A stretch of 64,000 bases of DNA from Pseudoduganella lutea (GCF_004209755.1 NZ_CP035913.1:5952001-6016000); one strand, 5' to 3'; shown: positions 44,337 through 53,275, counted from the first letter of the stretch. A program made the numbers and translations. The notes: generated from the sequence alone by a model not told the origin.

Positions 44337-45635
44337 CTATGGGGTGTCCTTCGGGGCGAGGTGCTTCACGAGCAGCTGGTCGATCCGGTAATGGTCGACG
44401 TCGAGCACCTCGAACTTCACGCCCTGGTATTCCACGCTATCGGTTTTCTTGGGCACCTTGCGCAGCATGAACATCATGAAGCCGGCGGCGGTCTCGTAGT
44501 TTTCTTCCTCGGGCAGCGAATCGAGTCCCAGCGTGCGCTTGACGTCTTCCACCGGCGTGCTGCCGTCGATCAGCCACGAGCCATCGTCGCGCTGGATGAT
44601 CTGCTTGTCCTCTTCCAGCGTGTTGCCCCAGCTGCCCATCACGGTCAGCATGATGTCGCTGAGCGTGATGACGCCCATGACCAGCGCATATTCGTTGATC
44701 ACGACGGCGAAGGTTTCCTTGCTGGCCCGGAACCGGTCGAGCAGCTCGGACAGCGTGAGCGTGTCCGGAATGATCGGCACGGTGCGGATCGTCAGCTCGT
44801 TCAGCTGCACCGGCGCCTGCTTGTGCAGCAGGCGCACGAGGATGTCGCGCGTGTCGACATAGCCGATGACGCGGTCGATCGTGCCGTCGCACACGGGAAA
44901 CTTCGAATGGCTGGCGACCTTCTCGCGGATGCTGTCCTCGGTCTCGTTCAGCTTGAAGTACACGACGTTGTCGCGCGTGGTCATCGCCGAGGCGACCGAA
45001 CGCGATTCGAGCTGGAACACGTTCTCGATGAAATGCTGCTCCTGTTTCTGCAGCACGCCGGCCTGCGCCCCCGCTTCCACGGCGGCGGAAATCTCGTCGA
45101 AGGTGATGCTGTCTTCGCGCGTCATGTCGATCTTGAAGATGCGGAAGATCACATTGGCGGCCGAGTTGATCAGCCAGGACAGGGGCTTGCAGATACGGAT
45201 GAAGAGGGAGATGGGGGCGATCAGCATTACCGCGATGCGCTCCGGCGCCCGCATGGCCAGCCGTTTCGGCATCAGGTCGGCGAACAGGATGAACATGAAC
45301 GTGACGGTGAGGAACGACACGGCGAAGCCGATATTGTCGAGCGCAGGGCCGTTGTAGAACGTGGAGATCCAGCCGATGAAATGCGGCCGCAGCGCGCCCT
45401 CGCCGACGATGCCGCCCATGATCGAAATGGCGTTCAGCCCGATCTGGCTGGCGGCAAAGAAGTCGGCCGACTGCTCCTGCAACGCCATCACTTTCAGCGC
45501 GCGCGCATCGCCCGCTTCGGCAAGCAGTTTCAGCTTGATCTTGCGTGCGCCGGCAAAGGCGATCTCGGTGAGGGACAGGAAACCCGCGGCAAGCACCAGC
45601 AGGATCAACAGCATGACATTTTGAAGCAGACTCAA
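44337..45635 (-). CDS. CNNM/CorC-type membrane protein (DUF21-CBS-CorC_HlyC)
   Basis: A 432-residue inner-membrane protein. DUF21/CNNM domain at 1-190 with about four hydrophobic segments (LLILLVLAAGFLSLTEIAFA; FAVSFLTVTFMFILFADLMPK), a CBS pair at about 210-335 (MTTRDNVVYFKLNETE; FAVVINEYALVMGVITLSD) and a CorC_HlyC domain at 350-425. Family members are linked to magnesium/cobalt export, and many are annotated as hemolysin-like. Length and order are normal. It stands alone. Confidence 0.9.
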   Translation of the reverse strand: MSLLQNVMLLILLVLAAGFLSLTEIAFAGARKIKLKLLAEAGDARALKVMALQEQSADFFAASQIGLNAISIMGGIVGEGALRPHFIGWISTFYNGPALDNIGFAVSFLTVTFMFILFADLMPKRLAMRAPERIAVMLIAPISLFIRICKPLSWLINSAANVIFRIFKIDMTREDSITFDEISAAVEAGAQAGVLQKQEQHFIENVFQLESRSVASAMTTRDNVVYFKLNETEDSIREKVASHSKFPVCDGTIDRVIGYVDTRDILVRLLHKQAPVQLNELTIRTVPIIPDTLTLSELLDRFRASKETFAVVINEYALVMGVITLSDIMLTVMGSWGNTLEEDKQIIQRDDGSWLIDGSTPVEDVKRTLGLDSLPEEENYETAAGFMMFMLRKVPKKTDSVEYQGVKFEVLDVDHYRIDQLLVKHLAPKDTP

Positions 45636-45832
45636 GGGGCACCCGGACAGTAGACCGGCATGCGGTCGTTGCCGTCAGTATATTTGTTGCAACGAATGGT
45701 CGCAATGGGAGCACTGTTCGCTGACGGGCCGGCACGGCGCACCTGGCGCGTGTCGAATGCGCCGCCCACTTCGACGGCAAAGTGTCTGGGTCGAGGAACG
45801 CTCGACAACGCGGCCCCGTACTCAGTCGACGC

Positions 45833-46384
45833 TCAGTTGATATTGACGGAGCCGCCCCGGATGCGCTGGGTCGCATCGGCATGGCTGGTGATATACGTGC
45901 CGCGGATCTGGATGCGGCCGTCCGCCGACAGGATGATGGCCGCGTCGCCGCAGCGAAGCTCGATCTCGTGTTCGGCCGTGAGCGTGACGCGTTCGCCGTC
46001 GATGGTGGCGTCGACGGCGGGGCGGGGCGCTTGCGCGGGTGCCGGTGCCAGCATCAGGCCGAGGACGATCGGGCGTTCCGGATCGCCCGCTTCGAAGCCC
46101 AGCGCCACCGGCTGGCCGACCTGGCCGGGGTCGAGCGGCGCAACGCTGCGCGCACGCACGCTGCGCAAGTCGAATGGCGCGATATCGACCAGCGCGGTGC
46201 CGTCGGTGTCGAAGCCGGCCAGCGTGCCCGTCGCGATGCCATTGGCATGTCGCGCGCGGGGCGGGGTGGAGACGATGACGTCGTGCAGCAACTGGTCGGC
46301 GCCGGGCGCTTCTGCTGGCGAATCGGCAGCGGTCAATGTGGTCGCTGTGGTCGCAGTGGTCGATGGACGGTCGGGTTGCGGCAT
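45833..46384 (-). CDS. DUF6484-type protein paired with VgrG
   Basis: A 183-residue soluble protein. After a Thr/Ala-rich lead (about 45 residues), residues 50-125 form an OB-like segment (GTLAGFDTDGTALVDIAPF, VAPLDPGQVGQPVALGFEAGD, PIVLGLM) and the C-terminus has a beta-repeat like VgrG needles (VTLTAEHEIELRCGDAAIIL, GRIQIRGTYI). This layout fits DUF6484 proteins, which lie directly behind vgrG genes. Its ATG overlaps the vgrG stop. It may be an adaptor or spike-associated protein of the type VI system. Confidence 0.75.
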   Translation of the reverse strand: MPQPDRPSTTATTATTLTAADSPAEAPGADQLLHDVIVSTPPRARHANGIATGTLAGFDTDGTALVDIAPFDLRSVRARSVAPLDPGQVGQPVALGFEAGDPERPIVLGLMLAPAPAQAPRPAVDATIDGERVTLTAEHEIELRCGDAAIILSADGRIQIRGTYITSHADATQRIRGGSVNIN

Positions 46385-48546
46385 CAGTTCTCCTGGATCT
46401 TCTTGGCCTTCATCGTGATGTTGCCGTCGGCACTGAAGTTCTGCTGGTCGGACGTGCCCACGCTGAAGGTATGGCCATTGATGGCGATAGTGCCGTCGGA
46501 CTTCATCAGCAGGCTGGCCTGGCCCACCGTAATCGACAGCTCGTCGCCGGCGGTGATCGAAATGCTGTTGCCCACTTTCGTGACCTGGTTCACGCCGACG
46601 ATGGTCGCCATGATCCCGCCCACGTTCAGGTCGTAGCCGAGGCCCACGTTTTCCATCCGGCCCATGCCTACGTTCTGCACGTAGGCCATGCCGATGTGTT
46701 CCGTCTTGGTCATGTTGACGGTGGTGCTCCAGTTCATGTCGATATTGTCCTGCTCGTTGCGGACCACGTGCTTGGTGCGGTCGCCGCCGATGGTGATCGA
46801 TTCGTTCTTGCCCACGTCCTCCGTGCGGTTGTCGCCGATGGTGATCTTTTCGTCGTGGTCGACGGTCTCCGTGCGGTTGCGCTTGATGTGGCTGGTTTCG
46901 TCGCGGTCGATCGTCTTGCGGCGGTCGTTGCCCACCCACTTGTCCTCGTCGTGCTCGACTTCGGTGAGCTGGTCCTTCTCGGCGTGCAGCCAGAGCTGTT
47001 CGCTGCCTTTCTTGTCCTCGAAGCGGATGGCGTTGGCATTCTCGTAGCTGCCGCCCGGCGTGGAGCGCGACAGGATGCCGCTCTGCGTCTTGTTGGCCGG
47101 CAAGTCCCAGGCGGGCATCGTGTCCGCGTTCGGCACCATGCCCGTGATCAGCGGGCGGTCGGGATTTCCGTCCAGGAACTGGACGATCACTTCCGATTTG
47201 ATGCGCGGAATGGATGTCATGCCGAAGTTCGCGCCGGACCATGGCGTGGCAACGCGCACCCAGGCCGAGCTGCGGTCGTCGTTCGCGCCCATGCGGTCCC
47301 AGTGGAACTGCACGCGTACGCGGCCGTATTCGTCCGTATAGATTTCCTCGCCTGGTGGACCGACCACAAGCGCCGTCTGCAGCCCGTAGATCTTGGGCTC
47401 CGTGCTGTTGTAGCCGCGGCCCGGGCGCCATGGCACCTTCGTGCGGCTGCACGTGATCTGGTTCGCATAGCGGGACAGCGAGGCATCCGCATGCTGGTAG
47501 TTGTTGTTGGCCGTGTGGTGCACGTCGAGGATCAGGAAATCGTGGTCGCCACCCTGCACGACGTCGAAATGGTTACTCAGTTCGAAGCGGCGGCCCGGCT
47601 GGGCCGTGCGGTCGTTGCCATGGCCCTGGAAGTACTTGCCCATGGCTTCGACTTCCTCGATCCGGATCCTTGCCTGGGCATCGCCGCCGTCGAGATCGGT
47701 GTAGCCATAGGCACCGGCGTACTCGTAGCTTTCGATGCGCAGCACGTCGCCCTGTTCGTTCGTCGTCGGCACGTCGACCGCTGTCGGCCGCGGCTTCTTG
47801 AAGTCAAAGCTGGACAGCGCAATGCTGGATGGCACCAGGCGGCGCACCGGTGCCCAGTCGCCGAGGCCGTCGTCCTCCATGCTGCCCGCCTCGCGCTGGA
47901 ACGGAATGTCCGTGCGGGCGCCGTCGATGGGCGGCGCGCTCGTCGAGTCGTCCGACAGGATCAGCTTGTGCCCGCTGGCCGTATGCTCGTACCAGTAATA
48001 CCATCCGAGCGCCTCCCAGCGCCGGTGCAGGTAGTTGTAATCCGTTTCGCCGTACTGGCATGCGCAGGTCATTGTCGGATCCGGGCCGGCCACGCGCATT
48101 TCCCATGCATGGACAGGGTAATCGGCGAAGATCTCGTCCGTTTGTTCGCCCAGCGACAGGTTGTGGAACAGGTAGTTGTCGCGGCGCAGGCGCAGGTAAG
48201 CCAGCCACGGCGACAGCACCATGGTGTAGTACACGAGCGCGCCATCCGTGCTGTCGCGGCGGAACTCGAACACATAACCGTTGAAGTAGCGCTTGGTGCC
48301 ATCTTCGCGGACCAGGTCGATCGTGACCATCTTGCCCTGGACGTCCTTGAGCGCGATGTTCTCGTCGTCGGAGATGACTTCGACAACGAACCGGAAGTCG
48401 CGCGACAGGCTTTCCCTGGCATCGAGGCGGTTCGCCAGCATCAATGACGCGGGGCCGTCGCCGTTGGGAAACGTCATGCGCAACAGACGATTATGCTGGC
48501 TGAGCCTGCCCAGCAAGTCTATTCCAGTGCTGATCAGCGAATTCAT
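46384..48546 (-). CDS. vgrG: VgrG spike protein of type VI secretion
   Basis: A 720-residue T6SS tip protein. gp27-like region about 1-375 (NRLLRMTFPNGDGPASLML; FNGYVFEFRRDSTDGALVYY; YGETDYNYLHRRWEALGWYYWYEH), gp5 OB-fold about 395-500 (VVGPPGEEIYTDEYGRVRVQFHWDR; RIKSEVIVQFLDGNPDRPLITG), then a long beta-helix of short repeats (IGDNRTEDVGKNESITIGG...), ending KAKKIQEN. No extra effector domain follows the helix. Start at 48546 (MNSLISTG); an upstream ATG at 48627 is in frame but adds unlikely sequence. No other T6SS structural gene is in the window, so this is an orphan vgrG with its DUF6484 partner. Confidence 0.93.
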   Translation of the reverse strand: MNSLISTGIDLLGRLSQHNRLLRMTFPNGDGPASLMLANRLDARESLSRDFRFVVEVISDDENIALKDVQGKMVTIDLVREDGTKRYFNGYVFEFRRDSTDGALVYYTMVLSPWLAYLRLRRDNYLFHNLSLGEQTDEIFADYPVHAWEMRVAGPDPTMTCACQYGETDYNYLHRRWEALGWYYWYEHTASGHKLILSDDSTSAPPIDGARTDIPFQREAGSMEDDGLGDWAPVRRLVPSSIALSSFDFKKPRPTAVDVPTTNEQGDVLRIESYEYAGAYGYTDLDGGDAQARIRIEEVEAMGKYFQGHGNDRTAQPGRRFELSNHFDVVQGGDHDFLILDVHHTANNNYQHADASLSRYANQITCSRTKVPWRPGRGYNSTEPKIYGLQTALVVGPPGEEIYTDEYGRVRVQFHWDRMGANDDRSSAWVRVATPWSGANFGMTSIPRIKSEVIVQFLDGNPDRPLITGMVPNADTMPAWDLPANKTQSGILSRSTPGGSYENANAIRFEDKKGSEQLWLHAEKDQLTEVEHDEDKWVGNDRRKTIDRDETSHIKRNRTETVDHDEKITIGDNRTEDVGKNESITIGGDRTKHVVRNEQDNIDMNWSTTVNMTKTEHIGMAYVQNVGMGRMENVGLGYDLNVGGIMATIVGVNQVTKVGNSISITAGDELSITVGQASLLMKSDGTIAINGHTFSVGTSDQQNFSADGNITMKAKKIQEN

Positions 48547-48677
48547 AGGCGAAATGAAAGGTGGCGTTGATTGCGAGGATGACCTGGCTGCCGGCTGTGC
48601 AACGGCAGTGCTCGGCAGCCACGGCATTATAGCGAATTACTTTTCAAATAACTAATGTGCATCGCCCGTATTTAATA

Positions 48678-48695
48678 ACATCGGAATGCCGATGT
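48678..48695. promoter_or_regulatory. Hairpin in the vgrG upstream region
   Basis: ACATCGG (48678-48684) and CCGATGT (48689-48695) form a perfect 7-bp stem around AATG. The surrounding 48655-48760 is AT-rich and is the likely vgrG promoter region. Confidence 0.35.
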
Positions 48696-48783
48696 ATCTT
48701 GTAAATCATTCGTAATATCTGGAAACTAATTCAACTACAAAATAAACCTTGTTATTGGACGCCTCGTACCTCGCAAGAAAGCC

Positions 48784-48838
48784 GCGCGCTATTTCCTGGA
48801 AACAGGGGACGGACCCCTGTTTCCAAGAAATGGCGCGC
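48784..48838. repeat. 55-base REP-like palindrome
   Basis: A perfect 11-bp core (GGAAACAGGGG 48798-48808 / CCCCTGTTTCC 48814-48824, loop ACGGA) is extended on both sides by nearly complementary arms (GCGCGCTATTTCCT and AAGAAATGGCGCGC, two mismatches). The GGGGACGGACCCC type is a scattered intergenic repeat in beta-proteobacteria. It ends 57 bases before a small gene. Confidence 0.7.
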
Positions 48839-48895
48839 CGGGTGAAATGCGAATGGTAGGATGGCGTTTTACGACACGCCATACCAGAGGAAGCA

Positions 48896-49123
48896 ATGAC
48901 CGTTTTTGCCATGCCCGTCTTCGATGCCACCGTGATCTACGACGGCAAGGAACTGTTCAAGGGCCAGGGGGCCGCCAGCATGTGGGCGGAGAAACTCGCC
49001 AGCGAGATCAAAGGCCGTGTGACGGTCGAGAAAATCGGCACCGGCTGGGCGCTGTGCGGCAATGTCGACGGCGTCGATTGCCGGTGGGGCATTCACGGCC
49101 AGCGCCTCAAGCGCCTCGAATAA
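48896..49123 (+). CDS. Small hypothetical protein
   Basis: A 75-residue protein, mostly beta-strand by pattern (FDATVIYDGKELFKGQGA; RVTVEKIGTGWALCGNVDGVDCRWGIHGQRL), ending in a basic tail, with two Cys. The ATG follows AGAGGAAGCA, a fair ribosome site, and codon use fits the genome. It is convergent with the MocR gene (9-base gap) and follows the palindromic repeat. Function unknown. Confidence 0.6.
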   Translation: MTVFAMPVFDATVIYDGKELFKGQGAASMWAEKLASEIKGRVTVEKIGTGWALCGNVDGVDCRWGIHGQRLKRLE

Positions 49124-49132
49124 GCCGTAGCA

Positions 49133-50572
49133 TTAACGCACGCCGCGCACGACGGCCTCCAGCCGCTGTACGGCAACGGCCGCTTCGGACGCCGTCGCGA
49201 AATTGGCGAATCCCATCAGCAGGCCTCCGCGCGGCGATTCAGCGAAGCGCCAGTCGCCCAGCGCGTTCACGGCCAGGCCAGCCGCCTTGGCTGCCCTGGC
49301 CAGGCGCCGGTCGTCCTCGCCGGCGCGCAGGTGCGCCAGCACATGGATGCCGCCGGCCTGCGCCTGCACGTGCAGGCGATCGCCCAGGGCCTGCGACAGC
49401 GCATTTACCAGGTAGCCACGCCGTGCCGCATACAGCGCACGCATCTTGCGCAGGTGGCGCGAAAAATGGCCTTGCTCCATGAAGGCCGTGACCATGGCCT
49501 GCGGCATGATCGAGCCCGCGCCGGGCACCAGGTCGGCCGCCGCATCGAATTTTTCCACCTGCGACGGGGGCACCACGAGATAGGCCAGCCGCAGGCCCGG
49601 GAACAGCACCTTGCTGAACGTGCCGGTGTACAGCACGCGCCCGTCCGCGTCGAGGCTCTTCAACGCCGGCAGCGGCCGGCCGTGGTAGCGGAATTCGCTG
49701 TCGTAGTCATCCTCGATGATCCACGATCCGCGGCTGCGCGCCCAATCCAGCAGCGCCAGCCGGCGCGGCAGCGACAGCGCGACGCCCATCGGGCTCTGGT
49801 GCGTTGGCGTGACGACGGCGAAGCGGGCATCGGCGGCACGGCGCACGCCAGTCGCCACGTGCAGGCCTTCGTCGTCGACGGGCACCGGCACCAGCCGCAT
49901 GCCCGCATGGTCCAGGTATTGGCGGGCCAGGATATAGCCCGGATCCTCGTACCAGCCTGTGTCTCCGGGCTGGAGCAGCGTGCGGCACACGAGGTCGAGC
50001 GCGCCGCGGTATCCCGCGGTGACGAATACCTGCTCGTGGGTGCAGGCAATGCCGCGCGAGATGCCGAGATAGCTGGCGATGGCGCGGCGCAGCGGTTCGT
50101 ATCCCGCCGGATGCGGATAGGGCATGGCCGCTGTCTCCACCGTGCGCAGCGTGTGCCCGGCAACGCGGGCCCAGGCCTTGCGGGGAAAGGCATCGAGGGC
50201 GGGTACGCCGAGCTGGAATGGCTGGACACCTTCCTGCGGGCCGGACGATGCGACCTGCGGCCGGCGTGCGATGGCCGCCTGGCCCGGTTCGGGCACGTTG
50301 GCCAGTCCGGCCGCAACGACTGTTCCCGCGGCGCCGCGGGCGACGAAATACCCTTCGCTTGCCAGCAGCTGGTAGGCCATCTCGACCGTTCCCCGGGCCA
50401 CGTTCAATGCGCTGGCCAGGCTGCGCACGGACGGCACCCGCTGTCCGGGCGCCAGCCTGCCCGTGGCGATGGCCTCGCGAAAGCGCTGGTACAGCTGCAA
50501 GTAGATGGGCGCGTTCGAGGTCCGGCTGAACGCCCATTGCCGCTGCAAGGTCGTGATGTCCTGGTCATTCAT
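49133..50572 (-). CDS. MocR/PdxR-type regulator (GntR HTH fused to aminotransferase fold)
   Basis: A 479-residue fusion. Residues 10-85 are a GntR winged helix (PIYLQLYQRFREAIATGRLAPGQRVPSVRSLASALNVARGTVEMAY); residues about 115-475 are a fold-type I aminotransferase domain with the PLP lysine K321 in YTGTFSKVLFPGLRLAY, and the Asp/Tyr region IIEDDYDSEFRY. MocR proteins sense PLP or an amino-compound adduct. It is divergent from the AhpD-like/azoreductase pair (76-base intergenic), which is its probable target. Confidence 0.92.
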   Translation of the reverse strand: MNDQDITTLQRQWAFSRTSNAPIYLQLYQRFREAIATGRLAPGQRVPSVRSLASALNVARGTVEMAYQLLASEGYFVARGAAGTVVAAGLANVPEPGQAAIARRPQVASSGPQEGVQPFQLGVPALDAFPRKAWARVAGHTLRTVETAAMPYPHPAGYEPLRRAIASYLGISRGIACTHEQVFVTAGYRGALDLVCRTLLQPGDTGWYEDPGYILARQYLDHAGMRLVPVPVDDEGLHVATGVRRAADARFAVVTPTHQSPMGVALSLPRRLALLDWARSRGSWIIEDDYDSEFRYHGRPLPALKSLDADGRVLYTGTFSKVLFPGLRLAYLVVPPSQVEKFDAAADLVPGAGSIMPQAMVTAFMEQGHFSRHLRKMRALYAARRGYLVNALSQALGDRLHVQAQAGGIHVLAHLRAGEDDRRLARAAKAAGLAVNALGDWRFAESPRGGLLMGFANFATASEAAVAVQRLEAVVRGVR

Positions 50573-50648
50573 TGAATTCTTGGCCCTGTCGGCTGGGCCA
50601 TGATTGTCTTAAATTATCGGCTTCCCAGCAACCAGACAAAGAGAAGCC

Positions 50649-51083
50649 ATGAGTACCCCAAAACGATTGCCCTACCATACCCTGTCTCCCGAAGCCTACC
50701 GGGGGCTCGGCGCGACAAAGCTGGCGCTGGAAAGAAGCAGCCTCGGCAAGGAGCTGATCGAACTGGCCTGGCTGCGCATGTCGCAGATCAACGGCTGCGC
50801 GTTCTGCCTCGAGATGCACGCGAAGGCCCTGCGCGCGGGCGGCATGCAGGATGCCAAGCTGGACAGCCTGGCCGGATGGCGCGTGGGCGAGCATTACACG
50901 GCGCGCGAACGCGCGGCACTGGCCTGGACCGAATCGCTGACGCACGTGGACCGCACCCACGCGCCGGACGAGGACTACGGGCCGCTCACGGAGCATTTCA
51001 GCGATGCGGAGATTTCGGACCTGACCTTCGCCATCGCGCTGATGAGCGCATTCAACCGGCTTGCCATCGGGATGCGGCAATGA
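50649..51083 (+). CDS. AhpD-like carboxymuconolactone-decarboxylase family protein
   Basis: A 144-residue protein with the CxxC...H active site of the AhpD/CMD family: C50, C53 and H57 in CAFCLEMH. Layout LIELAWLRMSQINGCAFCLEMHAKAL then LAWTESLTHVDRTH matches small peroxidase-like members that act in thiol-dependent peroxide or electrophile defence. AGAGAAGCC precedes the ATG. The stop overlaps the azoreductase start, so both are one operon divergent from the MocR regulator. Confidence 0.9.
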   Translation: MSTPKRLPYHTLSPEAYRGLGATKLALERSSLGKELIELAWLRMSQINGCAFCLEMHAKALRAGGMQDAKLDSLAGWRVGEHYTARERAALAWTESLTHVDRTHAPDEDYGPLTEHFSDAEISDLTFAIALMSAFNRLAIGMRQ

Positions 51084-51682
51084 AGCATATCCTGCACATC
51101 GATTGCAGCCCGAGGGACGCCTCGCACAGCCGCGACCTGTCCGCCGCGCTGCTGGCGCGACTGTTGAAGCGGTACCCTGGCGCCGCCGTCACGCGGCGCG
51201 ACCTTGGACGAGAACCCGTTCCGCACGCGGCCTCCGCCTATGCCACAGCGCTGTCGTCGCCGGCGGCGCTGTCGTCCGGCGAAGCGGCAACGGCCACGCA
51301 CCTGTCGGAACAGCTGATCGGTGAAATCGAACGGGCCGACGCCCTGGTCATCGGCACGCCGATGAACAACTTCACGGTACCCTCGGTGTTCAAGGCGTGG
51401 ATCGACCAGATCCTGCGCATGGGGCGGACGATGGGCGTGACGGCGACGGGCGAGAAGACTGGCCTGCTGGCGGACAAGCCGGTCTACATCGGCATCGCCT
51501 CGGGCGGCGTGTTCCATGGCGCGCACGCGAAGCAGCCGGACTTCCTGATTCCCTACCTCGTTGCCGCATTCGGCTGCGTGGGCATCACGTCGCTGCAGTT
51601 CTTTCCCTTGCAGGCCACGGCATTCCTCGACGGCGACCGGCTCGCAACCGACCGCGAGGCGCTGGTCGCGGCAATGCGCTGA
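51080..51682 (+). CDS. azoR: FMN-dependent NADH-azoreductase
   Basis: A 200-residue flavodoxin-fold reductase: HILHIDCSPRDASHSRDLSAAL is the phosphate-binding first loop of the AzoR/quinone reductase family, VIGTPMNNFTVPSVFKAWIDQI the FMN-contact motif, and ASGGVFHG the second flavin loop. Length matches AzoR (about 200). It reduces quinones or azo compounds with NAD(P)H and is often induced by electrophiles. ATGA overlap with the AhpD-like gene; convergent with the HdeD-like gene. Confidence 0.92.
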   Translation: MKHILHIDCSPRDASHSRDLSAALLARLLKRYPGAAVTRRDLGREPVPHAASAYATALSSPAALSSGEAATATHLSEQLIGEIERADALVIGTPMNNFTVPSVFKAWIDQILRMGRTMGVTATGEKTGLLADKPVYIGIASGGVFHGAHAKQPDFLIPYLVAAFGCVGITSLQFFPLQATAFLDGDRLATDREALVAAMR

Positions 51683-51687
51683 CGCCT

Positions 51688-52281
51688 CTACGCCGCGCGC
51701 CGGATTCCCCGCAGGGTCAACGCGACACCTGCGACCAGGAAGTAGAACGCCCCGAAGCCGGCATAGCCGGTGACGGTGAAGATCGACGGGGTGACCGGCA
51801 GGCCGGCCTGGTAGACGAAGAATGCGCCGGCCAGTGCGGACTGCGCGCCACTGGCGATCATCGCCCACTGGGCGCCATGGGTTTTCCGGCGCCGCAGCGC
51901 GGTAGCCAGCTGGAGCAGGCCGGCGACGATGGCCCACGCACCGAACACGGCGAGGACCCGGTGCATGTTCGGCAGCGCGATGGCAATGGCGATCGCGATC
52001 GCCACGCTGATGCCGGCATTGAGGGCCTGGGACCGGTTGCCGGCAAGGCCGCCGGCGCGCAGGCCATCCGCCAGGTTTGCCAGCGCATCCCAGGCCGGGT
52101 AAGCGACGAGGAGGAGGGCGGCGATGCCCGGCGAATGCGGCGCCAGGCCAACGGCGGCGGCGATCCATGCGAATGCGAACAGCGCGCGGCCAAAATAATA
52201 TTGCTTCAACCAGCGTGCCATGGCGGGGTGGTCCGGCGTGACGGATCGCGTTGTCGCGCTCCCGTTGATGGTGTCGTTCAT
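51688..52281 (-). CDS. HdeD/DUF308-like membrane protein
   Basis: A 197-residue protein with six hydrophobic segments (YYFGRALFAFAWIAAAVGL; GISVAIAIAIAIALPNM; VLAVFGAWAIVAGLLQLATAL; and others) and a short polar N-terminus. The size and the mid-protein FGAWAIVAGLLQLATALRRR pattern resemble HdeD/DUF308 proteins, some of which serve in stress. ACCTACTAGTTGGTAGG-type operator (52333-52348) lies about 50 bases upstream, matching the one before the TetR gene, so the TetR protein probably controls it. Confidence 0.8.
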   Translation of the reverse strand: MNDTINGSATTRSVTPDHPAMARWLKQYYFGRALFAFAWIAAAVGLAPHSPGIAALLLVAYPAWDALANLADGLRAGGLAGNRSQALNAGISVAIAIAIAIALPNMHRVLAVFGAWAIVAGLLQLATALRRRKTHGAQWAMIASGAQSALAGAFFVYQAGLPVTPSIFTVTGYAGFGAFYFLVAGVALTLRGIRRAA

Positions 52282-52332
52282 GGTGGTTCCTTTGGGAAGG
52301 TTGATCGGACAAGATGAGACTTCATGGTGCTA

Positions 52333-52348
52333 CCTACTAGTTGGTAGG
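52333..52348. promoter_or_regulatory. TetR-type operator before the HdeD-like gene
   Basis: CCTAC (52333-52337) and GTAGG (52344-52348) form a dyad around TAGTTG. The larger CTACCTACTAGTTGGTAGG (52330-52348) closely resembles the site at 53058-53073 in the TetR promoter. Confidence 0.6.
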
Positions 52349-52471
52349 CAACGTGACGCAAAAAAGGTGATCCTGCCGCGCGACTGAGCTGCCTGGGCGA
52401 TGAAAGTCCAGCCGTCGGCCGACGCCCCGTCCCTGACAAGCGCAGGCCGCGGAACGGCCCGGTGCCACGGG

Positions 52472-53048
52472 TCACGCCGCCATGCGCTGCAATTGCGGGT
52501 CCATGATCGCGCCGAATGCCGTCACGTCCCCATAGGCGCGGGCCGACAGCATGGCCCCATGCACGGTGGCCATGAAGGCTTCCGCTTCCACGCGGGGCGG
52601 ATGGACCAGCGCGATCGTTTTTTTCCCGCACGCCGCGTTCGAATACGGACGTGATCCAGCCGGACAGGAAGCGGAAATAGCCGCGTACCTCCAGAGCCAC
52701 GTCGTCGGGCAGCATCGGCAATTCGACGGCGAGCAGCGCACAGATGCAGAACGGTGCCGTTGCATCGCCGATGCAGGTTTTCCAGTACTGGACATAGGCC
52801 CGCAACTGGTCGAGCGGGCCGGAAATGCCGTGCTCGAGGTTCGCGATGCCTTCTTCCGCGGCCTTGCGGTACTGCGCGACAAGCGTGCGCACCAGGTCCA
52901 CCTTGCTGGGGAAATGGTGATGGATGCTGGCCTTGCGGATGCCCACCACGCCGGCAATGTCGGCATAGCTGAAGCCGTTGTAGCCGCCGGCGGCGATCAG
53001 GGAGCGCGTGCAGGCAAGGATGTCGTCGGCGGTGGTCGTTGATTTCAT
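52472..53048 (-). pseudogene. TetR-family regulator, frameshifted at a 7-T run
   Basis: From ATG 53048 the first 145 or so residues are a normal TetR protein (HTH: YNGFSYADIAGVVGIRKASIHHHFPSK). After FERGVREK the frame turns into Arg/Gly-rich nonsense and runs to 52278. Removing one T from the run at 52618-52624 (A7 in the coding strand) restores a natural C-terminus (TIALVHPPRVEAEAFMATVHG...) ending at 52472, for 191 residues, the usual TetR length. Either the gene is mutated, it is switched by slippage, or the run is a sequencing error. Two similar operators flank the gene. Confidence 0.8.
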
Positions 53049-53059
53049 GGTTCTAGTCT

Positions 53060-53073
53060 ACCTACTGGTAGGT
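53060..53073. promoter_or_regulatory. TetR-type operator in its own promoter
   Basis: ACCTAC (53060-53065), TG, GTAGGT (53068-53073): a perfect dyad 12 bases upstream of the TetR start. The partner site is at 52333-52348. Confidence 0.65.
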
Positions 53074-53275
53074 TGGCATGTCAAACGGTTTCTGGAGGCC
53101 AGGACAGATGTTGTTTGATGCAAATCAATCGCATGGCTCTTTGACGGCTGCAGCAGAGCCCGGGCGGTATATTCGCGCCTGGATGTTGCGATTTCGCAAA
53201 TGGGTATTCCGCCGTCATGGGAACTACTCTAGTCTGGTCAAGGTCCGCTGCCCGCCGGGTGGCCGGGAGTCCGCC

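Noticed and set aside
45833..48546. A type VI secretion gene cluster
   Set aside because: Only vgrG and its DUF6484 partner are present; no sheath, baseplate or ATPase genes are in the window.
52278..53048. A 256-residue TetR protein as read directly
   Set aside because: The last ~110 residues are Arg/Gly-rich nonsense and cross the HdeD-like promoter; a one-base frameshift explains it better.
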